From the IMG/VR virus record IMGVR_UViG_3300006802_000094, positions 1 through 64,000 of that record: DNA of 64,000 nucleotides, one strand, 5' to 3'. This DNA comes from a virus. Positions 1 to 6,861 of the stretch are shown here, one piece after another. Under the pieces are notes generated by a model. It was given only the letters and a program-made list of their open reading frames with translations. It made no database searches and was not told the DNA's origin. A program made the position numbers and the translations under genes. Numbering within the stretch: position 1 is the first letter of the stretch; each line of letters starts with the position of its first letter.

Positions 1-134
1 ATATCTCTATAATTACTTATTGTAATTTCAGAGTTAGGATTTAAATTATGTTCTTCGAAAAATTTATTTTTTTTAAATTCATCATATAAACCACTTAACC
101 ATTTCTCTACTGTTTGGGGATAACTTGTACTCAT
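1..134 (-). CDS. Partial hypothetical protein (N-terminal part only)
   Basis: An ATG-initiated frame (starting MSTSYPQTVEKWLSG) runs open to the left edge of the window, so only the first 44 codons are visible. Its start lies 3 nt downstream of the stop codon of the neighbouring gene, which suggests translational coupling in one operon. No family is recognised. The visible peptide is soluble and rich in K and E. Confidence 0.6.
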   Translation of the reverse strand, partial: MSTSYPQTVEKWLSGLYDEFKKNKFFEEHNLNPNSEITISNYRD

Positions 135-137
135 CTA

Positions 138-677
138 CTAAACTCTTTTTGAATGTCCTACAATTTGATAAAAATCTTTTTTGTCATCACAATAATCCAA
201 CACTAATTGAAGAAGTGTTTTGAACATAAAAGCCCCCGAAGTCTGTTTCTCACATCGTGTAAATAACTCAATGAAGGTAGTCAACGTATCCATATTATAA
301 TACCCATGACCATTAAGTTCACCGTAAACATTATCCATTTCATTTTTGGATATTAATTCATAGTTGTTTCTCTCTTCTACCGTCTTAAATGGTTCCATTT
401 GGTCATAATTCTCTAACATTGTATGTACAAATTGTTGAACCATTTCTTTATTATATTCACACTTCACCAATAGGTCGACAATCCAATGGGTATGTGATGG
501 TGTTCGTAGTCGTTTACCTGGTTCACGGTATTTAACAATGAAATCAAGGTCAGGATTTTCACCACGAAATCCTTGATAAATTGCTATTACCGTACCATCA
601 CTCATAGTATAGTATTTTAGTGGTGGGTAATAATTATCCGTTCCTCTTTGTTTGTATGTTAACTGTTTAATGGTCAT
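138..677 (-). CDS. Hypothetical protein, 179 aa
   Basis: A complete frame beginning MTIKQLTYKQ. It overlaps the end of the upstream T5orf172 gene by 4 nt (ATGA-type coupling). The protein is soluble, with no signal peptide or membrane segment, and rich in Y, N and acidic residues. I do not recognise a family. Its position between a GIY-YIG-like gene and a truncated gene suggests an accessory early operon. The coding call rests on length, tight spacing and the absence of a competing frame. Confidence 0.75.
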   Translation of the reverse strand: MTIKQLTYKQRGTDNYYPPLKYYTMSDGTVIAIYQGFRGENPDLDFIVKYREPGKRLRTPSHTHWIVDLLVKCEYNKEMVQQFVHTMLENYDQMEPFKTVEERNNYELISKNEMDNVYGELNGHGYYNMDTLTTFIELFTRCEKQTSGAFMFKTLLQLVLDYCDDKKDFYQIVGHSKRV

Positions 678-1279
678 AGGTTTATTTTTTTTAAATCTTC
701 TTCTAAATTGTAATATCTGTTAATTCTAAGACTGTGTTTTGATTTATTATCCCAACAAATCATTTTTTCATTAAGGTGAACCAAATCTTTAATTCTATCT
801 TCCATAATAACTGAAGGTCTTGCATTTTCCCTAAAGTAACCAACTTTGTTTTTTATAATCAATTCTTCAATTATTGTTGTTGGTATTCCTTTATTTTGAT
901 AATCTTTAATCAAATCATTCACTTTTTGAAAATAATCAAAAAATTCATTTTCAATGTTACCGATATATCTATTTTCGAATTCTACTTCTACACAATCTTG
1001 AACAATATCATAAAAAATAGATAAGGATTCTGAATTGACTTCAAAAATCTCATCATGATTAGACTGTGTAATGTACTTTTTTAAATTATTTCTGAGTTTT
1101 GTTTCAACATCTCTTGCTTGATTGTAGGTTTCAAATTCATAAGTTTTTAAAAACTCAATTGGTCTAAGATGTTCTGTAGTGTTATATGAAATTAATCTAG
1201 TATTTAGACAATTAGTAATACCGAATTTATAAAAATCTTCTACACCATCTGATGCTAAATATAAATAACCTTTTTTCAT
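674..1279 (-). CDS. T5orf172 / MUG113-type GIY-YIG domain protein
   Basis: The N-terminus contains GYLYLASDG followed by YKFGIT and RLISYN, the pattern of the T5orf172/MUG113 branch of the GIY-YIG nuclease superfamily (residues about 3-75). The GYLYL and YKFGI strands correspond to the GIY and YIG motifs and are followed by an Arg-containing helix. The remaining ~125 residues are not recognised. Such phage proteins are often presumed DNA-processing nucleases, but no substrate can be inferred. A possible Bacteroidota -7 element and a hairpin leader lie upstream (1298-1382), so this may head its operon. Confidence 0.7.
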   Translation of the reverse strand: MKKGYLYLASDGVEDFYKFGITNCLNTRLISYNTTEHLRPIEFLKTYEFETYNQARDVETKLRNNLKKYITQSNHDEIFEVNSESLSIFYDIVQDCVEVEFENRYIGNIENEFFDYFQKVNDLIKDYQNKGIPTTIIEELIIKNKVGYFRENARPSVIMEDRIKDLVHLNEKMICWDNKSKHSLRINRYYNLEEDLKKINL

Positions 1280-1297
1280 AAATTAAGTCTGTGTAAA

Positions 1298-1320
1298 CCC
1301 ATAATTCTTTAGGTTATGGG
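1298..1320 (-). promoter_or_regulatory. Hairpin in the leader of the T5orf172 gene
   Basis: CCCATAA and TTATGGG form a perfect 7-bp stem around a 9-nt loop. A short AGTCT/AGACT pair just outside it (about 1286-1332) can extend it into a two-tier structure. It sits about 20-40 nt upstream of the start codon, in the presumed 5' leader. It lacks a T-run, so it is not an obvious terminator. No riboswitch class is recognised. Confidence 0.4.
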
Positions 1321-1374
1321 AGGAAATAGACTAGGTTTCCCTCTTTAAATTAACAATTAAATTTTAATATGTGA

Positions 1375-1382
1375 CAAATATA
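1375..1382 (-). promoter_or_regulatory. Possible Bacteroidota-type -7 box (TATATTTG)
   Basis: TATATTTG on the minus strand matches TAnnTTTG. There is no TTG at 19-20 nt upstream, so the -33 element is missing and this is weaker than the other promoters in the window. It lies about 95 nt upstream of the T5orf172 gene. Confidence 0.35.
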
Positions 1383-1466
1383 ATTAAATGTAGTGTTTTA
1401 TTTTTAAATTTTCAATTTTTTTTAAAAATAAATAAATACTATACGATGTGAACTACCCAATCATAC

Positions 1467-1556
1467 CTATTTTTTCCTTTTGTCCATTCTTTGTGTTATA
1501 TATAGTAATCCATTTACCACTATAAAAACTACAACGACACTAATTATTGTTCCCAT
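1467..1556 (-). CDS. Possible 29-aa membrane microprotein
   Basis: The frame MGTIISVVVVFIVVNG... encodes one hydrophobic helix followed by a basic tail (DKRKK). Its ATG lies inside the last codons of the upstream 64-aa gene, giving a 17-nt overlap. Single-helix microproteins translated by coupling are common in phages, but a frame this short could arise by chance in AT-rich DNA. Confidence 0.3.
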   Translation of the reverse strand: MGTIISVVVVFIVVNGLLYITQRMDKRKK

Positions 1557-1734
1557 TTTTCTTATTTTTTTTAATTACTTTATCATAAGCATATGACCAC
1601 TTATCTCTAATATCTTTGTGCTTATGTTTTTTTTTAGAATTCAATTTATCTAATTGTTTGTAAAATTTATCTTTTAACTTTTTTTCTTTCAAAGAAAAAT
1701 AAATTTCAGTAAATAAATCATCGTAATGTCCCAT
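1540..1734 (-). CDS. Small lysine-rich hypothetical protein, 64 aa
   Basis: A complete frame starting MGHYDDLFTEIYFSLKEKK. It is very basic (many K) with a Q/N-rich C-terminus and no recognised domain. It sits in a run of small same-strand genes. The composition would allow nucleic-acid binding, but nothing in the sequence proves it. Confidence 0.6.
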   Translation of the reverse strand: MGHYDDLFTEIYFSLKEKKLKDKFYKQLDKLNSKKKHKHKDIRDKWSYAYDKVIKKNKKNGNNN

Positions 1735-1770
1735 AACATTATATTTTTTTTAAATTAATCTTTTGGTTCA

Positions 1771-1995
1771 CTAATTTTTTTTAGTTTCTGATTTACCCTT
1801 TACCTCATGAGGATTACTTGATTGTATTTGTAAAAATCGATGTACAACTGCATCATTAAATGGTGTGACTTCATTTTTATTTAACTTTACTGTGTTAACA
1901 ACTTCAGTTATTTTTTGCCACACTTCTTTACTCGGTACACCATCAGTTGAGTCTACTATCCCTCTAATCCAATATAAAAATTCATTAGCGTTCAT
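1771..1995 (-). CDS. Hypothetical protein, 74 aa
   Basis: A complete frame starting MNANEFLYWIRGIVD. The opening resembles small phage proteins with an (E)FLYWLRG helix followed by a VW-containing helix, which are frequent but uncharacterised. It is predicted to be soluble and helical. Its first codons overlap the end of the upstream membrane-protein gene by 11 nt, which supports operon structure. Confidence 0.65.
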   Translation of the reverse strand: MNANEFLYWIRGIVDSTDGVPSKEVWQKITEVVNTVKLNKNEVTPFNDAVVHRFLQIQSSNPHEVKGKSETKKN

Positions 1996-2191
1996 TATTT
2001 ATACTTCTAATAAAGTTTGATTTTGACAATATTTTAATTTGATTTTTAACCATGTTACAAGTCTCTTGAATAAAAACTTTAATTGAAATTATTGGTAATG
2101 ATATTATCAGAATAAACGTACTTAAACTTACTAATATCAAAAATGATATAAATTGTAAATTTCTTTTTAAGGAAGGTAATTTGAGTGTCAT
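1985..2191 (-). CDS. Small membrane protein, 68 aa
   Basis: Residues about 13-38 (FISFLILVSLSTFILIISL...) form a strong hydrophobic segment, probably one long or two short membrane helices, after a basic N-terminus (KLPSLKRN). The C-terminal half is basic and soluble. The topology would place the N-terminus in the cytoplasm. No family recognised. It overlaps the downstream gene by 11 nt. Confidence 0.55.
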   Translation of the reverse strand: MTLKLPSLKRNLQFISFLILVSLSTFILIISLPIISIKVFIQETCNMVKNQIKILSKSNFIRSINNER

Positions 2192-2194
2192 ATA

Positions 2195-2410
2195 TTAAAG
2201 ATATTGTGTTATTCTACTAGCTTCTTGTTCTATTTTAAATAACATTTTTTTATAACCGTTAACTTTTTGTTGGTTCCCATAATCATACTCATTAATTTCA
2301 ACACTTTTAGCCTGTTCTTCTATTGGTAGTTTTGGAACTCTACTAAGTAACTCTGTAAATTTTTGGTGTTCTGACATTAACCAATTATAATAGTCTGCTT
2401 TTGATTTCAT
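2195..2410 (-). CDS. Hypothetical protein, 71 aa
   Basis: A complete frame (MKSKADYYNWLMSEHQKF...) encoding a small, soluble, helical protein. It overlaps the upstream ParB-like gene by 4 nt, so the two are probably translated in series. No domain recognised. Confidence 0.65.
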   Translation of the reverse strand: MKSKADYYNWLMSEHQKFTELLSRVPKLPIEEQAKSVEINEYDYGNQQKVNGYKKMLFKIEQEASRITQYL

Positions 2411-2910
2411 ATTTTATTTTTTAATATTTTATTTTTTAATATTTTATAATTTGGAGAATTTTTTATGCGTTTTAAATATTCTTCGTTAGATTTATTAATG
2501 TTTTCATTTAGTATTTTTTTTACTTCAAAATCTATATTTATATATTTTTTAACATTAATACTTGCGGATTTACTAACCCAAACTTTAATCGAATCATTTG
2601 GTTTTTTATTTTCAGATAATATAAATGTTCTATGAAAACCGTTTACTATTGAATATTCAGTTATTCTTTCTTTTGGCTCTATGTATTTAGAAACAATTAT
2701 TGATGGTATATAACCTATAGTATCTAAAGATTTTCTTAATTTTTCCCATTCATATTGTTTATCAAATAAAAAATAAGAATTTAAACCCTTTTCTTTCATC
2801 AAACTATATTGTTTAATATTTTCATATCTAATAGTAGTGAGATAATAGTTTGGATGTAAAAATTTTATTAAAAAACTTGAAATCTCTTTTATAAACGTAA
2901 AAAATAACAT
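2407..2910 (-). CDS. Possible ParB/Srx-like fold protein, 167 aa
   Basis: Residues about 95-110 read YSIVNGFHRTFIL, which resembles the (V/I)xGxHRxxA motif of ParB N-terminal/sulfiredoxin-like domains. The preceding strand (GYIPSIIVSKYI) also fits that fold. The N-terminal 25 residues are hydrophobic and may be a membrane anchor or mis-assigned. The C-terminus carries a small direct repeat (KILKNKILKNKI) encoded by an AT-rich tandem repeat, probably a slippage product. ParB-like phage proteins can be nucleases or CTPases; the assignment is tentative. Confidence 0.4.
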   Translation of the reverse strand: MLFFTFIKEISSFLIKFLHPNYYLTTIRYENIKQYSLMKEKGLNSYFLFDKQYEWEKLRKSLDTIGYIPSIIVSKYIEPKERITEYSIVNGFHRTFILSENKKPNDSIKVWVSKSASINVKKYINIDFEVKKILNENINKSNEEYLKRIKNSPNYKILKNKILKNKI

Positions 2911-2977
2911 AATATAATTTTAAAATAATCTACTAAAATGTAAATAATTCAATTAATAACTAGACTATAAGTATTTT

Positions 2978-4594
2978 TTAAAATGGTCTTTTTTGTAGTA
3001 TCCAAGTGTCTTCTGGTATCATATGTAAACCCCTTCTTCTTCCACCACCAACTATCATCTCTTCTGTCCTTTGTTCGTCAGTAATATCTAGTGGTTCTAA
3101 TTTATATATGCGTGTGTCAGTTTCTGGTCCTTCCCAATTTTCTCTTTGTCTATATGTAATTCCAAAAATTCTATAAGGTGTAAAAGTTTTTGGTTTTACT
3201 CGTTCACCTCTACTAGTACTAAATCCCTCACGACTCTTGTCTAAGTCTACAATTATAATTTCATCACCTTTATTAAGTGGTTGATTGGTTTGTGTAGACT
3301 CATTTAATTTACCTAAATTATTTTTTTTACTTTTAATAAGATTTTTTAATCTCCTACTTAAATTTATTTCTTTTAAGTTTTCTTTATGTAATTCATCAAT
3401 TTTTGGTCTTATGAAATCATACAATTCGTTACCTAATTTTTTACCAAATTCAATATCACTAGGATAATGTACTTTCGCCATGTTTCTACTGAAAGCAATT
3501 TCATCCCCTAATTTGGTAAAATCTTTTTTATATTTTGGGTATAAATCACTTAAATAACGTGAAATAAATATACCTTGTGTCGCATGACCAGAAGGATAGG
3601 ATGGTGTATTAGCCGATTTTAAATCTTCAGAACCTAATTCCATATTTTTAATCTTAGCTACTTGACTAGGTCTAGGTCTATTGTAATGATATTTTAATTT
3701 TAATATTATTGATTTAACATCATCCATTAATTTATTTATACCCAAATTAGGAAAGTCTAAGTCTTTAGTTTTTAAAAATTTTTTAAAGTGTCCATCAATA
3801 TCATCTGCACTTTTTACCATTTCTTTTTCTGTTGGAATGGTTTTTAAATATTCTATTTCTTTTTCTGTTTGTTGTGATTCGTTTTTTGGTGGTGGTGTAT
3901 TTTTAAATTTATCCAAAGGAAATTGTTTAAATAAATCTAAATTATTATTAATTTTTTTTTTGTGTTTTTTGGTTGGGGATTTTTTAAAAACCAAATCTTT
4001 TAGTTTTTTGTTTTTAGATTCATTTATTACTGAATTAAGGTAAACGCTTGTTGTCTGTCCATCTATGAACTCAGTATCACCGTAATCAATTACTTCTGTC
4101 GTGCCACCCCAATCATAAAATTCTTCATCACCCATATTTTCAGCACTATTTTTATCAAAAGCTACCACATCAACATCACCACCTCTATACACTATCCAAC
4201 TCTCAGTCTCATCTCTAGTAATTCTATATGATTTAGGTGGTACTTTTATTGGGTTTCTTATAGAAGCATAATCACCGTCTTCTGTCCAATTATCCAAAGC
4301 CCACTTTATGTATTTTTTAGAAGCCATTGTAGATTCATAAGTGTCTAAATTTAACCCAAATAACTTCGCAAAATCATACCATTCACGCTCATAACTCGTA
4401 CTTATACCACTAACTAATTCTTCCATTTGTTTTTTTGTAAATCTTTTATGAATAGATGTTAATAACTTCAATTCAAAAGGTGTGAATGGTTTACGGTCAG
4501 CATTATCTAAAGATTCTTCATCAGACCAAGAATCTCGATTACGGTCTTGTTCCTTAATACTTAAAATTTTTTTTATTTCTTTTAAAGTATACAT
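2978..4594 (-). CDS. Multi-domain protein with a PAP2-type phosphatase core, 538 aa
   Basis: Residues about 290-385 carry the three PAP2 (acid phosphatase/haloperoxidase) signatures: K...RP in KLKYHYNRPRPSQ, PSGH in SYPSGHATQ, and SRx5HxxxD in SRNMAKVHYPSD. All catalytic residues are present (K, R, S, H, R, H, D). The domain lacks membrane helices, so a soluble phosphatase is likely; family substrates include lipid or nucleotide phosphates. It is flanked by a ~190-residue acidic N-terminal region and a basic C-terminal region. Probable processing motifs VINES (about 190) and KLNES (about 430) separate the three parts. The gene overlaps the upstream metalloprotease/transglycosylase gene by 1 nt. 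Confidence 0.8.
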   Translation of the reverse strand: MYTLKEIKKILSIKEQDRNRDSWSDEESLDNADRKPFTPFELKLLTSIHKRFTKKQMEELVSGISTSYEREWYDFAKLFGLNLDTYESTMASKKYIKWALDNWTEDGDYASIRNPIKVPPKSYRITRDETESWIVYRGGDVDVVAFDKNSAENMGDEEFYDWGGTTEVIDYGDTEFIDGQTTSVYLNSVINESKNKKLKDLVFKKSPTKKHKKKINNNLDLFKQFPLDKFKNTPPPKNESQQTEKEIEYLKTIPTEKEMVKSADDIDGHFKKFLKTKDLDFPNLGINKLMDDVKSIILKLKYHYNRPRPSQVAKIKNMELGSEDLKSANTPSYPSGHATQGIFISRYLSDLYPKYKKDFTKLGDEIAFSRNMAKVHYPSDIEFGKKLGNELYDFIRPKIDELHKENLKEINLSRRLKNLIKSKKNNLGKLNESTQTNQPLNKGDEIIIVDLDKSREGFSTSRGERVKPKTFTPYRIFGITYRQRENWEGPETDTRIYKLEPLDITDEQRTEEMIVGGGRRRGLHMIPEDTWILQKRPF

Positions 4595-5922
4595 TAACTA
4601 TAATTTATTTTTTTATTGTCATATTTTTCAGTCCACAACTCCATAAATTGGCATGGATGGGTTCCGTTATTTGCTTTCATATTTTTAAATATTCCTTTAC
4701 CGTAATTTCTACCATACCCAAGTTTGTTTGAAGCCTGTTCTAATGATTCTTTACCACCTAAATTACCAAAATTTTGACACGCTGTATAAATAATTTCAAA
4801 TCCTCTAGTTCCTTGATTATGTGCCATGTAAATTTCTGCATTTGTAGGTCTTCTACCAGTTATATAACTTAAAGAACGAATTTTTTCTTTTAATTTTTTT
4901 CCAGCTGCTTTAGCATTTTCATATGGGTCCCACACTGTCAGATTTGTAACACCATAATCATCAAAATATTTAGGCATTATTTGATATAACCCAGAAGCTC
5001 CACTATTTTTATTTTTAGCTGATGGGTCACCACCAGATTCTATATTCGCTATAGTAAACATTAATTCCTTACTTAACCCATTTTCATCACTAGATACATT
5101 AATAGCGTCCACAACCACAGGACTAAAAGATTTTACATTACCTTTTGTAAACTGTGTTTTAATTTGTTTAGGGTCATTAATTTTTGGATTTTTGTTTATG
5201 TTTTTGAGGTTTTTCATCGCTCTTAGTGTTTCCTCATCTACCTTATCACTAACTTCAAATCCATGGTCAGCTTGAAAAGCATTCACAGCTTTTAAAGTTT
5301 CGGAACCAAACTTACCATCAACACCAAACCTTGGTAGTACATAATTAAGTGAAATTAAATCTTCTTGCATTTCCCTTACTTTGGACCTCATGTCTTTCCT
5401 GCCTTTATCCATACCATCGTATAAAGATAATGTAGTTTCTCTATCAAATTTTTTACTTTCTAATATTCTGTGTAGTTGTTGTTCTGTAATTACAATATTC
5501 ATTTTGGGAAGTTTAATTTTTTTATTGGTATTTTCGTAAATGTTAATACCAGTGTACCCAAAACCTTTTACTAATTGTCCTGCAATTGCATTAGCTTCAT
5601 CCTCAATTACTCCACCAATATCTTGTGGTGGATTATTGATGTCTATCCTGCCATCTTCTAATTGTTTATGATGTACCAACTCATGAGCTATACTCCTTAA
5701 AATATCAGCTGTAGCTCTGTTTTTAGAATAAACATTTACAGTATTATCATTTAAATTATAAGAAGCTAAAGTCATTAATTTACTTCTATCAGTAACTAAT
5801 TTTACAGTAACTGGTACTTTATAACCTAAGATATCTTGACAAAATTGTAAAAACTTATCTACAATTTCTTTTTGAGATAAACTTCCACTTTGTTCTTTAA
5901 TAACATTTTTACGTGTCTCCAT
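4594..5922 (-). CDS. Metalloprotease-like + peptidoglycan-binding + lytic transglycosylase protein, 442 aa
   Basis: Three modules are visible. Residues about 20-120 are a zincin-like domain with HELVHHKQ and a downstream EDEANA acidic residue. Residues about 144-153 contain the ITEQQLHRILES helix. Residues about 160-225 are a PG_binding_1 repeat (LQ.DL..LNY...VDGKFGSETLKAVNAFQ). Residues about 275-420 are an SLT domain with catalytic Glu in NIESGG, then SGASGLYQIMPK and YMAHNQG. The role is presumably local peptidoglycan degradation during entry or release. The VIKEQ and ILES motifs suggest maturation cleavage that would free the hydrolase. A TATTTATA box lies 4 nt upstream of the ATG. Confidence 0.85.
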   Translation of the reverse strand: METRKNVIKEQSGSLSQKEIVDKFLQFCQDILGYKVPVTVKLVTDRSKLMTLASYNLNDNTVNVYSKNRATADILRSIAHELVHHKQLEDGRIDINNPPQDIGGVIEDEANAIAGQLVKGFGYTGINIYENTNKKIKLPKMNIVITEQQLHRILESKKFDRETTLSLYDGMDKGRKDMRSKVREMQEDLISLNYVLPRFGVDGKFGSETLKAVNAFQADHGFEVSDKVDEETLRAMKNLKNINKNPKINDPKQIKTQFTKGNVKSFSPVVVDAINVSSDENGLSKELMFTIANIESGGDPSAKNKNSGASGLYQIMPKYFDDYGVTNLTVWDPYENAKAAGKKLKEKIRSLSYITGRRPTNAEIYMAHNQGTRGFEIIYTACQNFGNLGGKESLEQASNKLGYGRNYGKGIFKNMKANNGTHPCQFMELWTEKYDNKKINYS

Positions 5923-5926
5923 TAAC

Positions 5927-5934
5927 TATAAATA
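5927..5934 (-). promoter_or_regulatory. TATTTATA element close to start codon
   Basis: TATTTATA on the minus strand ends 4 nt before the ATG of the 442-aa gene. The same octamer, or a one-base variant, recurs immediately upstream of many large genes in the window (see findings). It could be a phage promoter box with a near-leaderless transcript or a translation-initiation element. Confidence 0.4.
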
Positions 5935-5957
5935 CTTCCTATTAATGGAATTTATGT

Positions 5958-6140
5958 TTATTTGTTATTTAAATCATATGGGTTAGGTGGTGGTGTTACC
6001 CCAGAAACCTCTTGTTCTTCCTGTACTTTTTTTAACATCTCCATGTACTGTTCAAATGCTTTTTTTTGTTGACTTTTAACACGTAGAGTTTTTTGTTTTG
6101 CTTTCTGCTTTTGATTTTTTCTATGTTTACTTTTTGGCAT
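5958..6140 (-). CDS. Small basic protein, 60 aa
   Basis: The chosen start gives MPKSKHRKNQKQKAKQK. A longer frame to 6173 exists but begins with an atypical MCFINTF extension. The first 30 residues are extremely basic (K/R/Q); a short coiled-coil-like middle (QYMEMLKKVQEEQ) and a proline-rich tail follow. It lies downstream of the terminator at 6192-6215, so it needs its own promoter or read-through. Nucleic-acid binding is plausible from composition only. Confidence 0.6.
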   Translation of the reverse strand: MPKSKHRKNQKQKAKQKTLRVKSQQKKAFEQYMEMLKKVQEEQEVSGVTPPPNPYDLNNK

Positions 6141-6183
6141 ATTTTTTTTCTTAAATGTATTAATGAAACACAATCTTGTAAAT

Positions 6184-6215
6184 AAAAAAAAAGCCAGAGT
6201 TTTAAAACTCTGGCT
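6184..6215 (-). terminator. Rho-independent terminator of the ncRNA unit
   Basis: A perfect inverted repeat (AGCCAGAG...CTCTGGCT with a TTTTAAAA centre, 6192-6215) is followed on the minus strand by nine T residues. It ends the non-coding transcription unit that starts near 6776. Confidence 0.85.
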
Positions 6216-6633
6216 TTAGGGCTGAATTCGGTATTCAGACATCCACCACCCTTAAAAGGGAAATAAAAAAATTACAGTAGGATGTTGGGGATACCCTACA
6301 TGATTATCTACTTCCCTTATAGTAGTCATTGTAACTTTGTGATTACAACATTAACTTTGTTAGCCATTTCTTATAGTTACCAACAATTAGATTATGCCTC
6401 TAATTAATCCCTTACTTTATAGACTATAACACCTTTTAACAAAGTATCAAAATTTTAGTGTAACGTATTGTGTGACCAATAGCTTCATCTGTAAAGATTA
6501 TTATTAGTTAAACTTGGTTAGAGTTTTTCTAACAACACAGGTTATTTTAAAAAAGATTTTTTGATATTAGGTAACCTTAAACCTAAACGTAATCTCTCAT
6601 TTTATAGTGTGAGTTTACGTAGTGAACACTTTG
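6216..6633 (-). ncRNA. Candidate structured non-coding RNA downstream of tRNA-Gly-like gene
   Basis: No credible frame exists over ~420 nt. On the minus strand the segment is a chain of about ten hairpins with perfect stems of five or more bp, for example ACGTAA/TTACGT with inner CTCA/TGAG, TTAGGT/ACCTAA, GTTAGA/TCTAAC, ATTAGA/TCTAAT, TTGTAA/TTACAA, CTACT/AGTAG, GTAGG/CCTAC and CTGAA/TTCAG. It is bounded by a Bacteroidota-type promoter (6783-6813) and a strong terminator (6184-6215) and contains the tRNA-like domain at its 5' side. No conserved tmRNA, RNase P or group I intron core is seen. Large phage RNAs found near tRNAs (GOLLD, ROOL) are the families to test. Confidence 0.55.
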
Positions 6634-6705
6634 AGCGGATGGGTGAGACTTGAACTCCCAACTCCTAACTGGATGTTAGGTATTTTACTATTAAACTACA
6701 CCCGC
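6634..6705 (-). tRNA. tRNA-Gly(TCC)-like gene with atypical features
   Basis: The 72-nt cloverleaf has acceptor GCGGGTG/CATCCGC, D-stem GTTT/AAAT, anticodon stem CCTAA/TTAGG, T-loop TTCAAGT and discriminator T; the acceptor and discriminator match tRNA-Gly identity. The anticodon loop is CATCCAG, placing TCC at 34-36 but A instead of the near-universal U at position 33. The T-stem (GGGAG/CTCACC) needs a bulged A or a mismatch. No CCA is encoded. It may be a functional tRNA, a decaying tRNA or a tRNA mimic within the longer ncRNA. Confidence 0.65.
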
Positions 6706-6715
6706 TTGTAAAAAA

Positions 6716-6770
6716 GGAAGGTTATTTTTTAAAGTTACATAGTTCCAATATATATTGTGTAACTCCTTCC
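6716..6770 (-). ncRNA. Nested-stem 5' element of the ncRNA transcript
   Basis: On the minus strand GGAAGG pairs with CCTTCC, directly continued by AGTTACA/TGTAACT, with a self-complementary CAATATATATTG inside. It begins almost at the predicted transcription start of the promoter at 6783-6790 and ends about 10 nt before the tRNA-like domain. A T-run follows, so an attenuator or terminator is an alternative reading. A second GGAAGGT/ACCTTCC stem occurs at 17170-17228. Confidence 0.5.
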
Positions 6771-6782
6771 TTTTGTGTATAA

Positions 6783-6813
6783 CAAATATATAAAAAGTAT
6801 TTTAAAAAGACAA
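6783..6813 (-). promoter_or_regulatory. Bacteroidota-type promoter for the tRNA/ncRNA unit
   Basis: TTG (6811-6813), 20-nt spacer, TATATTTG (6783-6790) on the minus strand, matching TTTG-N19/20-TAnnTTTG. It lies 3' of the PPK2 gene and directly upstream of the non-coding unit. Confidence 0.7.
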
Positions 6814-6861
6814 CTTATTTAAACATTTATTGTAAAGTTTTTTTTTAGTTGTAATTTACAA

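Noticed and set aside
5927-5934. T4-type late promoter TATAAATA
   Set aside because: The copies on the coding strand read TATTTATA, the reverse complement of the T4 box; only one TATAAATA in the right orientation (upstream of 1995) was noted, so a T4-like late promoter set is not supported.
6216-6633. Region read as a possible tmRNA or RNase P RNA
   Set aside because: There is no 3' tRNA-Ala-like end with a CCA-adjacent T-arm, no tag frame, and no conserved RNase P core motifs. The tRNA-like part is at the 5' side instead.
6710-6775. Terminator of the PPK2 gene
   Set aside because: The nested stem is followed by T residues, but it lies directly downstream of a promoter and begins at the predicted transcription start, so a 5' RNA element of the ncRNA is equally or more likely. 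Left as an alternative.
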